Of a stretch of 64,000 bases of DNA, positions 10,163-23,300 are shown piece after piece. Origin of the DNA: Azolla caroliniana (lineage: Eukaryota; Polypodiophyta); the NCBI GenBank assembly GCA_043228905.1, contig JBHGNT010000020.1:6758001-6822000 (forward strand), given 5' to 3'. The position numbers were made by a program, and so were the translations under genes. The notes beneath the pieces were generated by a model. The model saw nothing but the letters and a program-made list of their open reading frames with translations, was not told the DNA's origin and ran no database searches. The stretch's first letter is position 1; each line of letters begins with the position of its first letter.

Positions 10163-10581
10163 TGTTACCGGCCGGCAAGGAGTCCAAAATACGGAGTGAA
10201 GGAATTAATTAAGTATGGTTATAAATAAGCATAGTGTGGACGGACGGACTGGAAACGGTATGCCGTTCCAGATCCGGACGGATCCCGAATAGGTGCGATA
10301 GGCACCGTTTTGTACTACGGGCCGGAAACCTATTTAAAGGCCCGGACCCCATTGTAATCGCAGCGGATAATTAATAGAGCATATGGTGTTTATACTTCTG
10401 TGTTGATTTCCGTTCTGTAATTACTGTTATATCTTACGCGTGTAATTAACAAAAGCGCTCTAATCGTGTAACCTACTTAAGTCGGTGTAATCGTTGAGTC
10501 ATAATCCTATGCCGTAATCACCCTTTGGTGAAGTGTCTCCGTGACACCTTGTGTTAGGCCTTGTCCGGTCAGAGAATAACA
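10163..10581 (+). repeat. 3' LTR of Gypsy-B (419 bp)
   Basis: TGTTACCGGCC...AATAACA, followed by TSD GAATT. TATTTAAA at 10331-10338 is a plausible TATA box, about a third of the way into the LTR. Confidence 0.93.
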
Positions 10582-10586
10582 GAATT

Positions 10587-12091
10587 GTTTTGATACTATA
10601 TATCATACCCAACGCTTTGCGCTTGGTCGTGGAGTAATTGCGTTCAATGACTGAAAGCTTCTGGCTCGAGTAATAGATTGGCCAATATCAATTTGGTTCA
10701 GTCAACTGCATAAGAGCATTGCCGATCACTATTTCCAATGCATCTACGAACACGTGGAACGGTTGTGTCCAATCCGGTGGTTGTACGACCGGTGCCTCAG
10801 TTAGCATGACCTTTAAGGCCATGTACGCCTTGTCCTCCGTTTCGGTCCAACTGAATGGTGTTCGATGCACCGCCGCATGCAACGGTGTCACAAAGTTCTC
10901 TAGGTGGCACAACATGCGATTGTGCCAGCGGATCTATCCCAGGAATCGACTTAGGGCCTTCGCGTTCTTTGGGGTCGGGGCCTCAATGATGGCCTTGATC
11001 TTCCTTGGATCAACTGAAATGCCTTCACGGCTTACTATGCGTCCGAGGAGAGCACCAATTGTCACGCCAAATGCTCATTTGGCGGGATTGAGGCTGAGTT
11101 GTGCTGAGCGGCATCGCTCTAAGCAAAACCGTAAGTGCCGTAGGTACTCGTCCCGCACCCCATACATTGCAAAATTGTCGAGGAAAACCTGCATAAAGGC
11201 TAGTATGTAGTCGCCGGAAATTTCTGTGATGATGCGCTGAAATGTCGCAAGCGCCGTTTTAAGCTCGAACATCATCACTACGGCTACGAATATAGCCCAC
11301 TTTGTCACGAAAGTTGTCTTCTCTTGATCGTCGGGATGCATACGGATCTGATTGTAGCCGCTGAAGCCACCTAGAAAATTGTACATTTCGTCCCTGGCTA
11401 CGGCGTCGAGTACGCCATCCATGAATGGCAAGGAAAAGCATTTGTTATGGTTACCGCATTCAGTTTACGATAGTCGACGCAGACTCGAATTTTACCATTC
11501 TTCTTCGGTACGATGACAATTGGAATTAGCCAAGTTGCGTTCTTGACAGGTCGGATAAACCCGATTTTCAAGAGTTTTTCTATTTCTTCTTTGATGCGAG
11601 CCGTGTAATATAGGTTCATGCGATAATGTCGTTGTTGAATAGGCTTTACATCTGGTGCCAGGTTAATTTGATGCTGGTAGAATTTGGGGTCTAGTCCCTT
11701 CATATCCTCGTGGGGAGAAGCGAATACATCTTTACATTCGTACAATAAGTCGATCATGGTCGTCTTTTCCAAAGGAGGTAAGTCCTTCACGACGGAGAGA
11801 GGACACAGTGCGTCGGAAGTCCCAACATTGATTTCCTCTAATGTTGACGTCGTGACACGTCAAGATATCTCCATTTCTCACTCTAATGCGTCTTGCGCCC
11901 CACGGAGTTCCATGAGGGCCTTCGTGTTGGGTTCATAGTCGTCGTCGCCTGTTGCAAGCGTAGTGTATGTCCCTACCATTTCGATGACATCGATTTCGAA
12001 CAAGGGAATGATGCGAGGGTTCTCTTGCAGATAATTTTCCAGTTCCTCGTCATCTAATCCCTCTAGCATGTGGGCTTCTTCCACGTTGTAT
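10587..12091 (-). pseudogene. pol: Gypsy-A pol: protease tail, reverse transcriptase, RNase H start
   Basis: Minus strand, in several frames. From 12091: an inter-protease/RT acidic segment (HMLEGLDDEELE, IIPLFEID) matching Gypsy-C. Then RT from ~11790 (DMKGLDPKFYQHQINL, VCVDYRKLNA, GGFSGYNQIRMHP), and RNase H (PFHVFVDALEIVIGNALMQ) to 10688. The RT catalytic box reads VFLDNFAMYG; the second Asp of the usual FLDDF is Asn, so it would be inactive even without the frame breaks. The right end abuts Gypsy-B at GAATT and continues at 4902. Confidence 0.88.
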
Positions 12092-12930
12092 TGTGATTCT
12101 TCACACACTATATAAAATAAATAAATAATGAAATAATTATTTTAGATTAGCTTAATAGCTTGGTATAAAAAGATGCATATAAAATGGACAATTATATATC
12201 AAGTTATGTAAGTATGAAGCTTGAGAAGATGAGGGAATAGAATTTTAAGATATCCCAAATAGATAGGAAAATTTCGGATACAACAATATATAAGTAGACC
12301 CAGAACCCATTAGTTTATATGTGTGTTTGGAGCATTGAACGGTCAATATGATCCTGGTTGAAGTGTTCAGATGGACGGATGAGACCGAATTGCTTAGAAT
12401 GGTTTTGGACCGGACGAATGTGGAATGATTTGTTGGGACGTATGGATCATGCACGGGCCGAACATTACGGATGTGGAAGGATCGAATCGGATTGGACGGA
12501 TGTGGATGGATCGGTCGGGACGGACAGATCATGCACGGGTCAAACTTTACGGATGATAGGATCATGCAGCCGAATTAAAGTAAAGTAAAGTAAAGTAAAG
12601 TAAAGTAAACTAAAGTAAAGGTCATGTGGACACATGCAATTGAACATGGAGGCCATTCAACTAAAGTAAAGGTCATGTGTGGACACATGCAACTGAATGT
12701 GAAGGCCATGCAACTAAAGTAAAGGTATGTGTGGACGCATGCAACTGGATTGGAGATTCAAACTAGATTTCCTCATGCAAGTGTATCTTCGAGTGGTAAC
12801 GGGGAATCCTAAGGGGGAGAGAGCAATTTTTTTTTCTCAGAACGGGGAGGAAAAAGAAAAATAGAGGACTGAAGAAACCCTAACCCTAATTTTCTTATCG
12901 AAGCCATATCTCTGTTAATATAACACAGAT
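12092..12930. repeat. Repeat P, copy 1 (non-coding, LTR-like)
   Basis: About 840 bp of AT-rich non-coding DNA opening TGTGATTCTTCACACA. The opening, the ATAATTATTT..GATTAGCTTAATA stretch, the CAAGTTATGT stretch and later CATGCAACTAAA repeats are shared with copy 2 (41439 onward). It contains an (AAAGT)n run at about 12576-12617 and three ~58-bp units with ACACATGCAACTGA (about 12611-12750). The left end abuts Gypsy-A pol and the right end abuts Copia-H reverse transcriptase in mid-domain. It may be an LTR, but no TSD pair was found, so strand and class stay open. Confidence 0.6.
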
Positions 12931-13612
12931 GGCTCATTCAACAAATATAAGGCCAGATTAGTGGCGAAGGGCTATGCACAGAAACACGTCATCGATTACG
13001 ATGAGACCTTCACGCCGGTCGCGAGGATGACAATTGTCCTTGTACTGATGGTGGTAGTAGTGGCAAAGGGGTAGCACTTACATTAAATGGATGTAAAGAA
13101 CGCGTTCTTGGAAGGCGATCTTGAGGAACAGGTATACATGGTACAACCCCCGCAAATTTCTATCCGAACGAAACCCCGACAGTTTGCCAATTGAAGAAGT
13201 CATTGTATGGACTGAAAGAAGCCCCGCGTGCCTGGAACACGAAGATCATGCAAAGGTTCCGTAAGATGGGATTTGCCCTATCAAAACCGGACTCTTTAAT
13301 GTTCATTTGGCCGAGTCGGACTGGACCGATTAGCCTTCTGCTATATGTCGATGATCTAGTCATTGCAAGTGCCGACCTCAGAGAAATCAACTGAGTAAAG
13401 TCTCAGCTTGCAACATCATTCGAGATGAAGGATCTGGGGGACCTTCATTACTTCCTTGGGATCGAAGTGATCCGAACCCCCGAAGGCATATTGATCAGCC
13501 AACGCCATTATGTGTTGAATATGATCTTCAAGTTCGGTATGGCGGATTGTAAGTCCATCTCAACCCTTCTGGACAGAAACATGAAGGTTCGCCAAGATTC
13601 GGGAGAGGTGTG
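12931..13612 (+). pseudogene. pol: Copia-H reverse transcriptase, first part
   Basis: Starts abruptly inside RT ([18 protein letters not shown]) right after repeat P. Includes [36 protein letters not shown], the intact catalytic LLYVDDLVIAS, and MKDLGDLHYFLGIEV. Stops and a frameshift near 13180 break it. gag, protease and integrase are absent from the window. It breaks off at TSD GTGTG where Copia-D begins and resumes at 40083. Confidence 0.87.
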
Positions 13613-14018
13613 TGTTGAGCGGCAAGCTCAACCGGATCCGGATCGGCTGAATAAGCCTAAGCCGGATCGGCATCCGGAAGGATGAGCCAGATCGGTTAGC
13701 CGGTTAGCCGGATCCATCAGTAACCGGAAGCCTAGTAGCAGCCTAGAATACTAGGTAGTTAATGTCTCATAGTTAGTGTCAGACGCTCGTGTGAGCATTG
13801 AAGTACACCGTACTTCTGTCAGTCCGTATGGATTTGTATAAAAGTGTTCACTGAACACATACGATGTACAGAGTAATACAGAGAACTATTATTGTTTTGA
13901 AATAGATTTAACTTGTTCTGTTCTTTCTCTGTCTCTCCTACGTACTGTCAAGCTCTCGATTAAACCTGCGTTTCTGTATTCGGTTTTCTATTGCTTCCGC
14001 ACACTATTCGTTTTTACA
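13613..14018 (+). repeat. 5' LTR of Copia-D (406 bp)
   Basis: TGTTGAGCGGCAAGCTCAAC at the start, TTTTTACA at the end. GTATAAAAG near 13836 is a likely TATA box. The last 135 bp match the surviving 3' LTR piece. Confidence 0.92.
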
Positions 14019-14030
14019 TGGTATCAGAGT
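14019..14030 (+). other. Primer-binding site of Copia-D
   Basis: TGGTATCAGAGT directly after the LTR, the initiator tRNA-Met type site. Confidence 0.88.
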
Positions 14031-14100
14031 GCGAGGGTTGAGAACCTCTGCAACCAAGATACTTGAAAGGAAAACCAACCAAGAAGGACAGGTAAAACCG

Positions 14101-17100
14101 ATGGATAGAGGCATGGCTAGCTCGCTTCCGACGGAGAAGCTCGATAGAAACAACTACGCGTCTTGGTCCTACAAGATGCACCAATACCTGCTCGGGCACG
14201 ATTACTGGAGTTATGTTGACGGAGCAAATGACACGGCACCCGAATTGACACACAGAGATTTCCCGGCGTGGGAACAGTCGGGGAGCAGAGTACTGTACTG
14301 CTTCGCATCTTGTGTGGGCGAACAACTCTTAAGCTACATTTGGGATGCAAGAATGTCGAAAGATGCTTGGGGAAATCTGAAGAATATTTTTTCCGCAAGC
14401 ATTACAACCAGGAAGCTTCAACTCCGATTGGAGCTGAGCAACCTACGACAACGTGACTTGTCGGTGGCAGACTACACCTCCAAAATCAAGGACATTTGTG
14501 ACTCTCTGGTCTCCATCGATGTAAATATTGAAGAAGCTGATATGGTGCAAATCTGTCTCGGAGGTTTGGCGTCAAAGTTCAGAGCGTTCCGAACTGCTAT
14601 GTGTACAAGGGAAAATACGCCGTCATTTTTCGACTTATAGTCGATGCTCCTTGTAGAGGAGAACCACGCTGGTGCGTCAACAGGTGCACCCGCTGACAAC
14701 CGGATGCTATATGCGGAGGCAGATCGGCCCCGTGGGTGTGGTGGACGAGGCGGGTCAGCTCGCAATGGGAGCAGCTGGCGAGAGCAGGACCGAAGGCACA
14801 GAGAATGTGCCGACATCAGTTCCGGACCCTCCACAAGCAGGGGGAGTCAAGGCGGCGCCAGATGCCGGCAAGAAAAGGCTGACACGGAATGCTGGTACTG
14901 TGGTAAAAAGGGCCACAGAGAAAGCGAGTGCTGGAAGAAGCGCGCCGATTCGGATAGATCCGGATCCGGCAAGGCCGACAGAGAGAACCGGCAATACTTG
15001 CACTACGTAGAAGGATCGGGAGGATCCAAAACCGGAAAAGCCGATAAAGGGCCAGCCTTGGTGATGAACCACGAGGCTAACTTGATGAAGAAGACTACTT
15101 CCAAATCGGAGGAAGTGTGGTACGTTGATTCCGGTGCGTCAAATCACATGACGAGCCACAAAGAGTGGTTCTCTTTCTTGGAGAAACCGGAACAACCGGG
15201 AGTCGTCGAAACCGGAGATGACACTCCTCACCCAATCGTGCATATTGGAGAAGTCCCTTTGAGCCACGTCGGACAGAGGGGGAAGATGATGAACGTATTA
15301 CACGTTCCGACTATCACGAAGAACCTGGTGTCAGTCGGTCAGATCATTGACTAGGGGATGCAGGTGTGGTTTACGCACCTTGGGTGCTTCATCGAGGAAG
15401 AGGGCCAGATTATTGCGCAAGGGTGCATATATGGGAGGATGTTCATCCTTGACACCAATGACGTCGACACCGCTTTGTTTGCCAAAGAATAGAAGATTGA
15501 ATTGGATATTGATCTCTGGCACAAGCGGATCGGCCATGTCAATTACCGGAGGCTTCAAGACTTGCAAACGAAACAAGTTGTTTTCAGTTTGCTGAAGTTT
15601 AGTGGTCAGAAGGCCAAAATATGTGAAGCTTGCCAACTCGGGAAGCAACACTGGCTTCCATTCCCCAACAAACGAAAGCGTAGCTGTAACAAGCTCGACC
15701 TTATTCATTCGGATGTATGGGGATCGGCACAGAACGTTAGTCTTGGCGGGAGTCGGTATTTTGTCTCCTTCATCGATGACTACAGCCGGCGCACGTGGAT
15801 CTACCTCATTGAGTGAAAGAGTGAAGTCTTTGAGTGTTTCCGGAACCTGCAAAGCCTGGTTGAACAGGAAACGGAGAGGAAGATCAAGTGCCTACGGTCG
15901 GATGGCGGAAAAGAATATTTTTTCTGGCCAATTTAACAATTATCTACAGCAAAAAGGAATTCGGAGAGAGTTCAGTTATAGATACACACCGGAGCAAAAC
16001 GGTGTGGCCGAAAGGAAGAACCGGTCGATTGTCAACGTGGCAAGGGCAATGCTGGAGGAGAAGAGCATGCCCCATTTCTACTGGGTGGAGGCGGTCCTGA
16101 CGGCCATCTACATCCAAAACCGGATCGGTAACAAGGTGTCCGCACATGAGCTGTATTTCGGATGCAAGCCGAATTTGAGACACCTTCGGATATTCGGTAG
16201 CATTGCATATGTGCATGTGCCGGATGAGAAGTGGAGGAAGTTGGATGCAAAGTTGGAGAAATGCATCCTGGTCGGTTACTCGCATGAGAAAAAGGGGTAT
16301 AAGTGTTATAACCCCCAGACGAAGCAGGTCCGAGTTAGCCGGGATGTTGAGTTTGATGAGACGGCCTCATGGTATGCCTTACCGGCTCCGACTTCCAACC
16401 CCGACCTGATACCAAAGGATGAGGTTAGTGAGCATGAGCCGGTCCAGCTAGAAGATGAAGACCTCGGCACTCTAGAAGAGAGTCTGATCCCATTTCGGTT
16501 AAGTGGACCGAATGAGCGGCTGAGTCGGGATGACCAGTCGGATGAGGAATTGGCGAGTAATGGAGACTCTGCCGTGCTCTCCCCGCGCAAGGAACCGAGG
16601 AGACGGTTCACGTGAAAAGAGAAGGGGAAGAAGAAGATGCCGGAATACGAAACCGACAACGTTGAGTCGGATCGGAGCTAATCCAACTCTGGAAAGGATG
16701 AAGGTGGATCTTTAAGAATGACGTCCAAACCGGCCAAGAAGGGCCTCAAACCGGGTAACGATAAGTTACGTCGGTCTTCCCACCAGAAGAACCCCGTGAA
16801 GCGGTACGGGTACAATGAGTACATGGTGCATCACTATGCGTACATGACCAAGGTGGCGGAAGTGTGTGAACCGGAGAGGTACGCAGAAGCGGCAAAGGAC
16901 GCAAATTGACGTGCTGCTATGGAGGAAGAGATGTGGGCACTTGATGCCAATGACACATGGGACCTACTTGACCCTTCCCGACATTGTAAACCGATCGGAT
17001 GTAAGTGGGTGTACAAGGTAAAGTAGAATGCCGACGGTTCGGTTAACCGGTACAAGGTCCAGTTAGTGGCGAAGGGATACGCGCAGACCCACGGAATTGA

Positions 17101-17680
17101 CTACGACGAGACCTTCGCTCCGGTAGCGAATATGACGACGGTTCGTGTGGTGCTGGCGGTTGTTGCGGCAAGGGGGTGGCATCTTCACCAGATGGACATG
17201 AAGAATGCATTTCTTCAAGGTGATCTTGACGAAGAGGTCTTTATGACCCAACCCGTCAGAGATGAACAAGTCAGCGGTATGCCGGCTGAAGAAGTCACTT
17301 TATGGCCTGAAGCAAGCCCCCCGAGCTTGGAATGCGAAGATCACGCACCGGTTGTGTAAGATGGGGTTTGCGGCCTCCAAGTCTGACTCTTCGTTGTTCA
17401 TTCGGCAAGGTCCGGACGGTCCGGTTTGCATCTTGTTGTATGTTGATGATCTAGTCATCACCGGACCCGGACTCGATGAAATGAGCCGAGTCAAGTCCTA
17501 GTTGTCGGACGCATTTGAGATGAAGGACTTGGGGGAGCTTCACTATTTCCTTGGGATTGAGGTGATCCGAACCCCCGATGGCATATTTCTCTCACAAAGA
17601 CACTATGTGTTGAATATGCTGTACAAGTTTGGCATGATGGAATGCCGACCGATCACCACACCCCTGGACCCGAACCAGAA
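14101..17680 (+). pseudogene. gag-pol: Copia-D gag-pol, first part (gag, protease, integrase, RT)
   Basis: ATG at 14101 (MDRGMASSLPTEKLDRNNYASW). Copia gag to ~14640, then a CCHC knuckle CWYCGKKGHRESEC (~14900), protease VWYVDSGASNHM (~15117), pre-integrase LWHKRIGHVNYRRL (~15513), integrase (HSDVWG, SFIDDYSR, RSDGGKEY, QNGVAERKNR) and RT ([30 protein letters not shown], catalytic LLYVDDLVITG). Breaks: TAG at 14638 and at ~15352, 15490, 17022 and 17499; TGA at ~15814, 16612 and 16907; frameshifts near 15915, 16690 and 17250. Catalytic residues survive, so decay is recent relative to its loss of function. Gypsy-C interrupts it at PLDPNQ, and the reading resumes at 38695 in the same frame. Confidence 0.92.
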
Positions 17681-18136
17681 TGTTGTCCAGAGGATAGAAA
17701 TGTAAAATTAGGAAATTAGCAAACGCCGAGTCCGAGTATCACGGGCCACCGACGACTCGGCTGTGTATTAGGGGAAAAGTTATTTAAACGAGGACCAGTA
17801 CCTCAGAGAGGGAGAGAAGAAAAATATAGGCGGAAGCACTAGCTTAGTCCTTCGTAATTAGATAAACTTGTAAGGTCACCGGCCATAGGCCGTGTTCTGT
17901 AATATTTTCTGTCATAGTAATATATCTGAGTTGTACCCATTTTGCTGCATGAGTCTGTGCTTTGATCCATACCTATGAGTTCAATGCCGCCCACGTCTAT
18001 CAAGACCTCGCTAGTGTTTTCTCTTTGAGCCCTGTATCTCTCTCGACGCCTCTGTTACGAGCCTTCACATACCACGCCCTTGAAGACCGATAGCCTCAGA
18101 TCTATCGAAGGTGTTCACCCAAAGGAACGGATAACA
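17681..18136 (+). repeat. 5' LTR of Gypsy-C (456 bp)
   Basis: TGTTGTCCAGAGG...GGATAACA. TATTTAAA at 17781-17788 is the likely TATA box. Confidence 0.94.
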
Positions 18137-18141
18137 CAATT

Positions 18142-18159
18142 TGGCATGCCCGGTTACAG
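18142..18159 (+). other. Probable primer-binding site of Gypsy-C
   Basis: TGGCATGCCCGGTTACAG, five bases after the LTR. Position and the TGG start fit a tRNA 3' end complement; I cannot assign the tRNA. Confidence 0.5.
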
Positions 18160-18282
18160 CTGTGGGTGCACAGCGAACTTCGTTGAAGGTAACCACCAGC
18201 TGCCGTTACAACGCCCTCTCGCACTACGAGGTCTTGGCCACCCGCCCGACGCCCCGAGCCAGTCGAAGGAACTGCCGACTCG

Positions 18283-19719
18283 GTGGTCACTAACCAATCC
18301 TTTCCCGATCAATCGGAGGCTTGTCCAGTGCAATCCTCGCCACCGGACACTCGATCGCGAGTTGATTCACCACCAGAACCCCCGTCGAGCCCTCCGGAGG
18401 TCAATCAACCGGAACTAAACCCTTTTCCGGTGCTACCAGAAGACCCACAATACGACATCATGCCGTACCCATACCCACGATACACCGACGGACTAGACGC
18501 GGAGTCACACGTCCGTGCCTTCATATCCACGTGGCAGGCTAACCACTCCATGCACCGCCTCACGCCGGCCGGAATCGATGCCTCGAAGATTGCCGAGTTC
18601 ACACTCTCCCTCGATGGACCGGCCGCACGATGGTACTCTCGCCTCAAAATAGGAGAGGCCGCCACTTTCCAAATCGTGCGCACAAAGTTCCTTGAACTTT
18701 TTCATCGCGAGGTGCCTAAACGGGAACTTCTCCGACAATTCTTCTCTATATGCCAGGAACCTCACGAAACGGTCGCGCAGTTCACGATCCGGTTCCAGGA
18801 TCTCTACAGACAAGTGGCCGATGATGTCTCGGCACAACATATACCGGACACTTTCCTATCTAGTTTACGAGAGCCTCTACGAACGACTCTCGCACTTACA
18901 AATTTCGCCAACCATACTATCGAACAAGTCATAGCGCGCGTTCTCGCCCTCGATCGGAACCAGCACGGCATGGCCTTCTCGATGACATCCTTGCAAAACG
19001 CTCTTCCCCAAGAGGACAATCGCTTTCGCCAAGCCCTCCAATGCACTGCGTGTTCAGGATCAGGGCACCTGGCCCTCGAATGTCCCCACCAACCACAGTG
19101 TCTGATCTGTCAGTCTCGAGCTCACACGGTAGAGCAGTGCGAATATAATATGCTGAACCGCACAACGGCGGCACCGGTCCGCCAGATCGAGCCACGAAAT
19201 ACATACTCTCGGCAGGATGAGCGATATATCTACCGAGACCAGGATAACGACCAACCACGATCCCCGGATCGACGGCGCCGAGACGACGACTACCGACGTG
19301 ATAACCTCCGTGATCATTATCGCAATGACCGACACGGCGATTATGCCCGATATGATGACAATCGCGATGACCGGTATGACTGATGGAACTCATGCATTGA
19401 TCGGCGAAACGACAACCGCAACACACGCAACAATAGAAGACCTAATGACAACCGCCGACGGGACGCTCCTCAAAATGACCAGCGCAACTCCAACGCACCT
19501 CGGAACAACCCACCACCAAATGAGACCGAGAATCAACAACAACAACTTCCACACACAGACCGAGCGGACACCAGCAGCTCGGCCAATGTGACATGTTTTA
19601 AATGTAAGCAACCAGGCCACTACGCCATGCAATGTCCGATAACCAACCGTGGCAAGGCACCCGCGGTGAACAGTATCATGGCCGATGTTCAAATGGTCAC
19701 TACCCGGAGTAAAGCGTAG
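18283..19719 (+). pseudogene. gag: Gypsy-C gag
   Basis: Open from about 18283; no good ATG is seen there, and the first in-frame ATG is 18463 (MPYPYPRYTDGLDAE), so the start is uncertain. Residues ~65-230 are a retrotransposon gag domain (HVRAFISTWQANHSMHRL, WYSRLKIGEAATF, FLELFHREVPKRELL, FTIRFQDLYRQV). Two CCHC knuckles (CTACSGSGHLALEC, CLICQSRAHTVEQC) follow. An R/D/Y-rich spacer and a third knuckle (CFKCKQPGHYAMQC) come after the TGA at 19381. A TAG at 19717 precedes the protease. The DRRRRDDDYRRDN-type spacer is probably RNA-binding. Confidence 0.88.
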
Positions 19720-20334
19720 ACTACTCAGTGGAAAATCCAGGATGACGTACGTCAGGCAGGAAAAGAATGGATCGACACGGCCAATAAAAATAATGTTGTA
19801 CGCATGCAAACTGACATGAGAGATGGGCCCAGTGAAGTACCACAAACCTCGGCACCATCCACGTCGTCGGAGGACGACCATCTATAGGATGTTCTTACCA
19901 ACTCCCGCATCTCGCTGCCCCTACATAAACTGCTACCACTCATGCCGAGATTTCGGGACACCCTGGCGGCACTCCAGGCCAATACTAACCCCGTGACGCC
20001 ACCGGTACACCTCACCGAAGCAGGAACCAATCCACCACTCATGGATTCTCAGAACCCAGCCGTGCGAATCATCGTTAAGGGACAAGACCTGCACGGATGC
20101 ATCATCGACGACGGATCTGGCGTAAACGTTATTAGCGAGTCAACGTGTCTCAACCTCGGCTTGAATCAATGGGAACCATGCCCCTTTTGGCTTCGGATGG
20201 CTGACACCCGCTCCGTTCGCCCCATTGGTTTAATCCGCCATCTCGACTTCACACTCGGAGGCCACATGTTCACGATCTTGGCCGTCGTGCTACGACTGGA
20301 GACACAAGGCGCCTACCCAATGTTACTAGGTTGA
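19720..20334 (+). pseudogene. pol: Gypsy-C protease
   Basis: Same frame as gag. The aspartic protease has CIIDDGSGVNVIS as its active site (about 20098-20137) and a VVLRLETQGAYPMLLG flap/second loop near 20290. Stops: TAG at ~19885, and TGA at 20332 in LG*PWL, where relatives typically read LGRPWL (CGA to TGA). Confidence 0.85.
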
Positions 20335-23300
20335 CCATGGTTGCGTACAACGAATATCAAGCAACATTGGCAATGCAACATGATCTCGTTCCGAAGAGGA
20401 AAGACAAAAGTCCGAATCATCACTGAAGAACGAGTCCCCGTCGCCCTCAACACTTCGCCGTTATACGCGGAAGGGGTCCATATGCTCGACGGGTTGGCCG
20501 ATGAGGAGGAGGACGACTTCCTAGATGATCATCCCACGATCATCCCTCTCTTCGAAATCAATGCCTTCCCAACCATCGAGCCATCTAAAGACGAGGAAGT
20601 CACGGAGGAGTCACCACCCCAGGAGGAACCAGATGCAACCACAGTTGCCGAGCTACGTCATGCTCGGGAGGCTTTCGAACGTGAACTCGCCATTTCACAA
20701 CGAGTGAAAGCATCAACCCTAGAAACAATAAACCTCGGTTCGGACGAGAATCCCCGTACGGTGCAAATTGCCAATAATCTACCAACTGGAGAACGGGCAT
20801 GCCTCGTAAAATTACTCACCGACTACCAGGATGTTTTCGCTTGGTCTTACACCGATATGAAGGGGCTGGATCCTCAATACTACAAACATCAAATTCACAT
20901 CTTACCCGACACTCGGCCGGTTCAGCAGAGGCGCTACAGGATGAACCCCAACTACGCCGCTAAAGTCAAAGAGGAAATTGACAAACTACTCTGAGTGGGG
21001 TTCATTCGCCCTGTTAAACGGGCTACATGGTTGAGCCCGATCGTAGTGGTCCCAAAGAAAAACGGAAAAATCCGCGTCTGCGTCGACTATCGGAAGCTTA
21101 ACGCGGCAATAGTCACCGACGGTTTCCCTCTCCCATTCACGGATAGCGTCCTCGACACGGTAGCCGGCCACGAATGCTATAGTTTCCTCGACGGGTTCAG
21201 CGGCTATAACCAGATAAGAATGCACCCGTAGGATTAGGAGAAAACCGCTTTCGTCACGGAATGGGGTGTTTTTGTAGCAGAAGTTATGATGTTCGGTCTA
21301 AAAATGGCGCCGGCTACGTTCCAGCGCATCGTCACCGAAATCTTTCATGACTACATCCTGACGTTCATGCAAGTCTTTCTCGACGATTTCGCCGTGTATG
21401 GCCATCGACGGGAACACATGACCCAGTTACGACTCTGCCTGGACCGATGTCGCCAAGCTTGATTGAGTTTTAACCCGGCGAAATGCGCGTTCTTAGTCAC
21501 CAGCGGCAACCTTCTCGGCCACATTGTTAGTCAAGAAGGCATCGCTATGGACCCGGATAAAGTAAAGGCAATCTTGAATGCCACCGCACCCTCGAACGCT
21601 TGGGCACTAAGCCGTTTTTTGGGACAGATCCGGTGGCACAGCCGAATGATACGACACCTGGCCGATTTCGCGACACCCTTACACGCGGCAGTCCATCGCC
21701 TTCCTTTCCAATGGACGTCAATCGAGGACACGGCCTATTAGACCCTGAAACGAATGCTGTCACATGCCCCGATGGTCCAGTCTCCAGTTTGGTCTGAACC
21801 GTTTCATGTCTTCGTAGATGCTTTGGACATCGCCATCGGAAGTGCCCTGATGCAATGCACACCCCCGAATTGGTATAGGCCCGTGTACTACGCCAGCCGA
21901 CGGCTCTCGACCGCGGAAAAGAATTACTCCACCATCGAGCAGGAGGCCCTGGGTATGATTTATAGCATCAATAAATTTCGGCATTACCTCTTGGGCTGAA
22001 AATTTACCTTTCATGTGGATCACTCAACCCTTCTTTATTTGGTCAATAAGCAAGCCCTTACCGGACGGTTGGCTCAGTGGATGCTCCTACTACAAGAGTT
22101 TGATTTCCAGATTCAACATCGACCCGGGGTACAACATGCCGTCGCCGACTACTTGAGCCGTCTTGAGTCAGGAGAACCGGCGAAAACAACGTACGACGAG
22201 CTACCGGATGCCAGCCTATTTAACCTGACGACGATACCAGACGATAACGGAGATGAATGGATCACGGAGATGACCCATTTTCTCACTACCGGTGTACCTC
22301 CCGAGCACATGACCCTTGACACGAGAAAACGCCTAGCAGTGCGTAGCCGGAATTTTTGCCTCGTCTCGGACATTCTCTACCACAAAGGCTCGGACGGCAT
22401 ATGGCGCCGAGCGATTCGACAATTCGAGAAGAACGCCGTTCTTCAGGAAGCCCACTAGGGAGTAGCTGGGGGGCACTACGCCGGGGATTCCACGGCAAGG
22501 AAAGTTTGGCAAAGTGGATTGTGGTGGCCGACAACGAAGAAAGACGCTAATGAGTTTTGCCGGTAGTGCGATTTGTGCCAACGACTGGGGCAACCAATGG
22601 AACAGTCACGGATGCCACAGCAGCCGATTCTTCCGTTGGACCCATTTCAAAAATGGGGTTTGGATTTTGTTGGCCCTTTCAAACCACCCACGGCCTGAAC
22701 AGGGAATAGGTATATTATCATTGCCACGGATTACTGCACCAAATGGGTCGAGGCTAAGGCACTCCGAGATAACACGGCGGCATCCACGGCTAAACTCGTG
22801 TACGAGCACCTCTGGTGCCGTTACGGATGCCCAATCGAGCTCGTTAGTGACCAAGGTGGGCACTTCATCAATCATATAATACGTGAGCTTACACACCACT
22901 ACGCGGTGGTGCACAAGAAAAGCACACCATACTACCCGCAGGCGAACGGCTTGGCGGAATCGACCAATAAAATCTTCCAAACCATACTGAAGAAGATCGT
23001 CAATGAAAACAGGACCGATTGGGATGACAAACTCCAGAGCGCACTGTGGGCGTATCGTACGAATATCAAAACAAGCATCCAATTGACCCCCTTTCGAATG
23101 GCGTTCGGGTTAGAAGCCGTAATGCCCGTCGCGTTCCAAGTCCCGAGCCTCCGAGTTCAAGTCAAAGCACGGCTTCCCGAGGCCCAATCCGAGCAATCCC
23201 GACTGGAACAACTCCTCGAACTCGGCGAAGATAGGATAGAGAATATGGTCCAGCTCGAACAACGGCAACGGCAACGCAAGGCTTTCGTGGATCGACATCG

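Larger units (their letters stand above)
4903..10581 (+). mobile_element. Gypsy-B: Tat/Athila-like Ty3/gypsy, 5' half deleted
   Basis: It starts TGTTACCGGCC at 4903 and ends ..AATAACA at 10581. The 5-bp TSD GAATT occurs at 4898-4902 and 10582-10586. Order: 71 bp of 5' LTR, pol (RNase H-integrase), extra ORF aORF-B, 3' LTR. Most of the 5' LTR, the primer site, gag, protease and reverse transcriptase are absent. Because both outer ends and the TSD are intact, the deletion most likely happened after insertion. It lies in the RNase H region of Gypsy-A. Confidence 0.92.
2324..12091 (-). mobile_element. Gypsy-A: Tat/Athila-like Ty3/gypsy remnant, split by Gypsy-B
   Basis: Minus-strand pieces of one element: reverse transcriptase and RNase H (12091-10587), the end of pol (4902-4568) and the extra ORF (4255-2324). 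Removing Gypsy-B with one GAATT copy joins the RNase H codons exactly (K-F-R-H-Y-L-L-G region), which shows the pieces are one element. A further internal deletion near 4850 removed the rest of RNase H and most of integrase. The 5' part (LTR, gag, protease) is missing beyond 12091, where repeat P begins. The 3' end is cut by Copia-1. Confidence 0.85.
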